Under the pieces are notes generated by a model, which had not been told where the DNA came from, made no database searches, and saw only the letters and a program-made list of their open reading frames with translations. Below, in pieces: positions 59,750 to 64,000 of a stretch of DNA of 64,000 nucleotides (positions within the stretch are counted from its first letter, which is position 1; each line of letters starts with the position of its first letter). The DNA is taken from the NCBI GenBank assembly GCA_020543525.1, contig JAHYIO010000002.1, forward strand, positions 124,001 to 188,000, in the 5' to 3' direction. The stretch is from Coriolopsis trogii. Its lineage: Eukaryota; Basidiomycota; Agaricomycetes; Polyporales; Polyporaceae. A program made the position numbers and the translations under genes.

Positions 59750-60909
59750 GCGCCTCCCACTCACGTACCAGGGGAGGCCGGATAGGTGCGTAGGACTTCG
59801 AATATAAGGGTACTGTGTTTTCCGGCGAAGGGTTGATGTTCTCAAACCTAACATTTCGTCCACCACTAGCAGTCGCAGTCACGGTGACGCCGGGGTAGTA
59901 TGTCTTAATTGAACCGTTGTCAAGGAAGCGACTGTAAGGGCCAATGGCAAACGCTCGGGGCACGAGGTCGACCAGGGGTCCCTCCAGACAGATCGTAGAC
60001 TGGGGGTAGCAAGTGCTAGGGCTACCTAGAGCGACCAGCATGCTGCCCCTTTTGCTGGCCTCCTCGAGGGAATTGTACAGAAGTTCGTTGGCATGCTGTA
60101 CAACTTTGCAATTAGTCCAGGTAGGCACATATCTCAGCTTGCTTATCCCACATACCAAATCGTTGAGACCAACTAGGACACAAACGTCAGCGGCGTCTAT
60201 AAGATGCGTGATATCATCACGTTTGTGAGGGGATAGGTACCGAAAGGTCGTAGATAGGGAGGAATAAATAGCTCTGATGACACTGACAGAATCATCTGAA
60301 GGAAGAGAGATGGGTGATGGGTCCGTACATCTCCACAAGAACTGGTTTCTCCCGTTTGTGAGTGGAGGGCGCGGAGTCGAGCAAGAGCGGCGACGGTAGA
60401 CCGAACGATGCAAAGACACACTCAACGGCGCGTCTTTCAAGGCCGTCAATGTTTTCGGTTATCAGAGTGAATTCAGAGTCCTCGATCGTGACAGTACGCC
60501 TGAAGTGCTTGAGGGCGAAGTGAGCGAGCGCCAAGTGAGCGGCGTTCGGCTCAGCCTCCAACGCACTAACCGTGCGTTAGTTGATGCCACAAAAGGCGTC
60601 ACACACTACTCACAGTTCTACAGAGGGTATGGAAGGCTGCAAGGAACATGGAATGTCGACGAGAGCCGTAGGGGTGGGCGAGGAGAGGTCATCGCGCTTA
60701 CACATGTCATTGTCACGAAGAGTCGGATTTCCTGTCGTGCAATGGAGATCAACTATCCTCTGCAAGAACAACAGTAAAACGAAATGCTCACGTGAAGCCT
60801 GGGAAAGCCCATCTCCGGCGACGACGACAATACGTTTAGCTCCGGATAAGATTGCCCGGAAGGTGTCGATGTCGACAGTGGAAGCCTTAGCTACTGCGAG
60901 AGATGGCAT
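59750..60909 (-). pseudogene. Damaged Sir2-like part of Sir2/APH copy 2
   Basis: Matches copy 1 along its length: FRAILSGAKRIVVVAGDGLS, AEPNAAHLALAHFALKHFRR, then DAADVCVLVGLND and the linker YYPGVTVTATASGG. Two defects are seen. After the VEMYG motif a net +7 nt difference from copy 1 shifts the frame. The intron before AEPNAAH has lost the donor position that keeps copy 1 in phase. TQNVD has become TENID. Either the domain is lost, or compensating splicing exists that I cannot see. Confidence 0.6.
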
Positions 60910-60940
60910 GGAAATGGATATATGTCTGGTTGCAATGTTA

Positions 60941-62378
60941 GCGGATTGTTAGCTCAGCAGTACTGAGAGGACCCAGGACGGTCAAGGCACTGGGAGTAGT
61001 GAGCTGGATGCTGGAGGCGCGCTGGTTGGGCGGCACGCGCGACGTGCGCGCCTCGATGTCGATGTCGAACGCCCTCAACCGTTACCTCACTCGCTCGCGA
61101 TGGACCTTGGCACCACCTTCAAGAGACGGCTCTCCCCTCCTCACTAGTCACTCCCCGCTTCCACCCTTGCGCCTCCTCACCACGCATCCTAGGCTGCTCT
61201 CTACCGTTTGGACCGGGATCTCTCGACGACGACACTTCCGTACGCGGCTGCCAGTGAAAAGGAGATCCGAGTCCGAGCGATCGCCGCCGTGCGCAGGGCA
61301 GGGCGTGCGTCCATCGTCAACACGAACACGCTCGTCCAGCAGGAGACGATAACGAAGAAAGACGCGAGCCCCGTCACAGCCTACAGGTACGTCTCCCAAC
61401 CACCCTCCTCTTCCTCCTCCTCCTCCTCCTCTTCCTCGCCATCAGCATGTGTGCACAATCCAAACGGGACCACACGGGCGCCTTGCGTTGCTGAGTTCCT
61501 GGCGAGCACTCGATTGCCGCGCGAATATGACGGCTAGAGAGCCGGAGGGAGATCCACGCCGAGGGTGTTGCGGGCAAAGGCAGGGGGGACGCCCATTTCG
61601 GCGTACATGGCAGGCTCTGTGCTCGTCCTCAGCGACGTCGTCGTCTTGTAGTGGGCTGATGATTGCCACAAGCGGTGACGCGCAGGTTCGCGCAGCCGCA
61701 GGAGCCAACATGTTTCGTATATCACTGGGTGGCATACAATCCGGGATCAGGGACTGTGTCTGGGACAGGGGAGGTGATTATGTTCTCCCTACGTTCTCGG
61801 ATCCAAGCGGGCTACTTAGAGCCAAATGCGTACATCAACCTCTGTAATTCTGAGATCTCCAGATGCTGCCACAGTGAGCTGTTACAGTTCCGGTGCTCAG
61901 CGTGTCCAATACGCCTATGTACATATGCATACTAACCCTGTATATAATGTTCTTGGATGCCATCGACGTTGACGTTCAAGAGCACCGCGGAAATCACCAT
62001 CCTACGTGTGCAGCTACGATACACAGAACAAAACCTGCACACAAGACGACAGGGTCAACTTGTTGTCTGTGACAAGGAAAGCGATGCAGTCTCGCCCATC
62101 ACGGGTCGGGAGGACTCACTGAGCGCTCTAATACTTGTCCTGTCTCATCGTATCGGTTATAGCGCTACGCGAATTGCTCGGGGTTTCAAGATTCAAAATT
62201 GAAGACGATGGAACAGGATGCCGCCGCCAGTTCAGTGTCAGTTACTGTAGGCGGTTCTTCACTCAGAACTCAAAACTTGACAAAGAGAAAAGGCTCTCAA
62301 AACTCACGAAAGGCGCAATCAAGCATCCGGCGGGCAACAGATGTCGTCAGAACTGAGTGATGCGTTCGTCTGAGGTCC
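60941..62378. other. Unresolved region with a possible first exon
   Basis: A + strand frame from about 61208 ends in ITKKDASPVTAYR at a good donor (gtacgtctcc, 61388), so it may be the 5' exon of an unrecognised gene. I could not find the following exons. On the minus strand, a frame near 61540-61720 (MYAEMGVPPAFARNTLGVD) also looks protein-like but is not identified. Confidence 0.3.
61399..61437 (+). repeat. CCT/CTT microsatellite
   Basis: A run of tcctcctcttcctcctcctc type triplets about 40 bp long, inside the putative intron after the frame ending at about 61388. Confidence 0.8.
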
Positions 62379-63572
62379 TCAGTCCACGCCGGCATGTTGC
62401 GAGGGACGTGACCACACTACGCGCATACGCGCCATATGCTCCAGATCGCTGTCCAGAGCAGACGCATCCTCCGCCGTCCACCTCCCAAAATGCCGTCCCA
62501 ACTCTGCAAACGTCCATGGTCGGTCTTCGTCCCTGGATGGGGGCTGGGAAAGTGCGCGGTGGAGAAGGTCTGCGAGCTTCCGAACGTCCAGGAAAGGCTC
62601 GGCCTGGGGATTATCGTTTGCGCCCTCATGACTGTCTACGCTGGACTGCGGAGTACGGCTGGAGAGTGCTGCTGCGGGATGAGATATCTGCGAAGAAGAG
62701 CAGATTCGACTCACGGAAGTACGTTTGTGAAGTGTCACGAGTATGCAGTCCATTTTGAGAGTTGACTTGTATCTCTCGAGGGTCCAGAGATCTGCGGCAG
62801 GACTCCGGCTGCAGGGAGGAATCGCAATCGGCGCATATATGCACCCTGTATCAACATAATATGGTGTATTGACTCACCTGGGCGATATCACTATCATTCC
62901 CCGCCAGTGGGCGTCCTTTTTGCGCCCCTGGTAAACTGACTTGACATTCATTAAACGGCGAGGCGGTCGACTTGGCGCACACATCCCAGTTCTTGATTGC
63001 AACTTCAACGAGGACGGGGCTCGCTGCCGGGACAATCACCGCGCCCGATGACCCACCGTCGCGTTGGCTGTCTGGATCAAAGAGCTCTGTACGTTCACTT
63101 TGAGCAGATCGAAAAGCATTGCGGTACTACAAAGCCATATTTACTCAGCGAAGCGTTGGCAATGGCCTTGCGCGCCCTTCGTCCCTTCCGCCACTGTCTC
63201 TGCTTGAACCAGCGCTTGATCGGCCGCTCCCAGTCCTCGCAGAACCCCTCGCACCCGGGCGAAATCTTGATGAGAAAAACCAGGTCCTCAAACTGTGATG
63301 GACTGGGATCCTGTGCGACCTTTTGGACATACGCTGAACAGGACGTCGTCACATTGGGCTGCCACTGTGATGACCTCTTGCGTGAGCGAGACAAGGAGCA
63401 CGTACCCCTCATGACCTGGCGTGCAGCCTCTGGAATGTCCGAAAGTCTTGAAGACGGAGTTGCCCTTTTACTATATCCTCATGCTCTAGATTCGGACTTG
63501 GGGATGCTGGTGGGTCTGAAACTCTCAGGCTCCGTCATCGAGCCAAGAATGCTGTCGTTGCTGGCCTGAGAT
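62379..63572 (-). CDS. Tentative multi-exon hypothetical protein
   Basis: Several minus-strand frames can be linked. SQFEDLVFLIKISPGCEGFC and WERPIKRWFKQRQWRKGRR come first, then SGAVIVPAASPVLVEVAIKN and KGRPLAGNDSDIAQ. A good intron (donor gtgagtc, acceptor ctccctgcag) leads to PESCRRSLDPREIQ. A further intron would reach PFLDVRKLADLLHRALSQP, ending WSRPSQHAGVD. The phases of the last two junctions agree; the upstream ones are unsure, and at least one stop needs splicing out. No known domain. The 5' end is not determined and may lie at higher coordinates. Confidence 0.38.
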
Positions 63573-64000
63573 GCATACAGGCTGGGCCAACTTGAAGCGT
63601 CATCTGTGGCGGTTCGAGTAGACAATGTCGCGGACTGGCACATTCTAGAGATAGTCAATTCTGCATGATTTGGAGTACCAATGCCGGGGCGGTTCGTTCG
63701 GGCCGTGGCGAATGGGTTCGGCTAGTTGTGGTACTGAGTTGAGGAAGGTGCAGTTACGGATGAGTATATCGCACATGAGTCGAGAACATTTTCAGAAGCC
63801 TGCAGAGGGAGAGAGAGGGAGCGTAGAGGAGACTCAGGAAGTGCGAAGTTCAAGCAGTGACCCAACGTGAGTATAGTCACGTGCTTGTGACCCGTCGTGT
63901 TTGGCAAACACCTCCCTCAACGCCAGGTAACTGGCGAACTAACTCACTACTATAGTCCGAGTAGGCGCAGTTATTGAACGTGTCTCATATCAACATGCAA
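63573..64000. other. End of window, nothing recognised
   Basis: Short frames only, and a purine-rich GAGAGAGGGAG stretch near 63810. Confidence 0.4.

Larger units (their letters stand above)
58790..60940 (-). repeat. Segmental duplication, copy 2
   Basis: Inverted partner of the block at 48.00-50.18 kb. Coding exons and introns align throughout, with scattered substitutions and small indels, so the duplication is not very recent. Confidence 0.8.

Noticed and set aside
1..64000. CRISPR arrays, operons or bacterial regulatory signals
   Set aside because: Short introns in nearly every gene and a Pol III-type tRNA gene show a eukaryotic nuclear sequence. No direct-repeat/spacer array was seen.

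Overview
The window looks like nuclear DNA of a basidiomycete (Agaricomycetes, probably a wood-decay polypore). Genes are split by many short introns, mostly about 45-65 nt, with GT...CTGAC/CTAAC...AG signals. The families present are typical of such genomes: FunK1 kinases, F-box proteins, P450s, small secreted cysteine-rich proteins, sedolisin, GH16 and S1/P1 nuclease. All gene models are spliced by eye from reading frames and splice signals. Product names come from recognised motifs; no database was searched.

Layout. 0-12.5 kb: F-box gene (-), tRNA-Glu relic, RBR ubiquitin ligase (+), knottin-like secreted protein (-), intact tRNA-Glu(CTC) (-), SNG1/DUF3533 membrane protein (+), allantoate-permease-like MFS transporter (+) and an HNH-motif protein (-). 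13-17 kb: a gene-poor stretch with more knottin-like genes, two intact and two relics. 17-30 kb: housekeeping-type genes on the + strand, namely a WDR48/UAF1-like WD40 protein with a large inverted repeat in one intron, an S1/P1 nuclease, a dynamin-family GTPase and a basidiomycete-type unknown. 30-44.5 kb: accessory and decaying, with an intact P450, an AT-rich multi-TM gene, two relics of that membrane family, a sedolisin pseudogene lacking the expected catalytic residues, and a P450 pseudogene. 44.9-61 kb: two FunK1 kinases, a GH16 glucanase, and two inverted copies of a gene joining a Sir2-like NAD-binding domain to an APH-like kinase domain. 61-64 kb: poorly resolved, with one tentative spliced gene.

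The most interesting element is the Sir2-like/APH-like fusion (48.04-50.18 kb). Five exons join in phase into about 632 residues, and the second copy (58.8-60.9 kb, opposite strand) keeps the same junction intron and frame. The Sir2 part has lost the catalytic His and the zinc cysteines. Copy 1 lies between two FunK1 kinases, so this is a kinase-rich accessory locus that is duplicating and decaying. Other notable points are a 6-nt micro-exon, GC-AG introns, three oversized introns, and the birth and death of tandem knottin genes.
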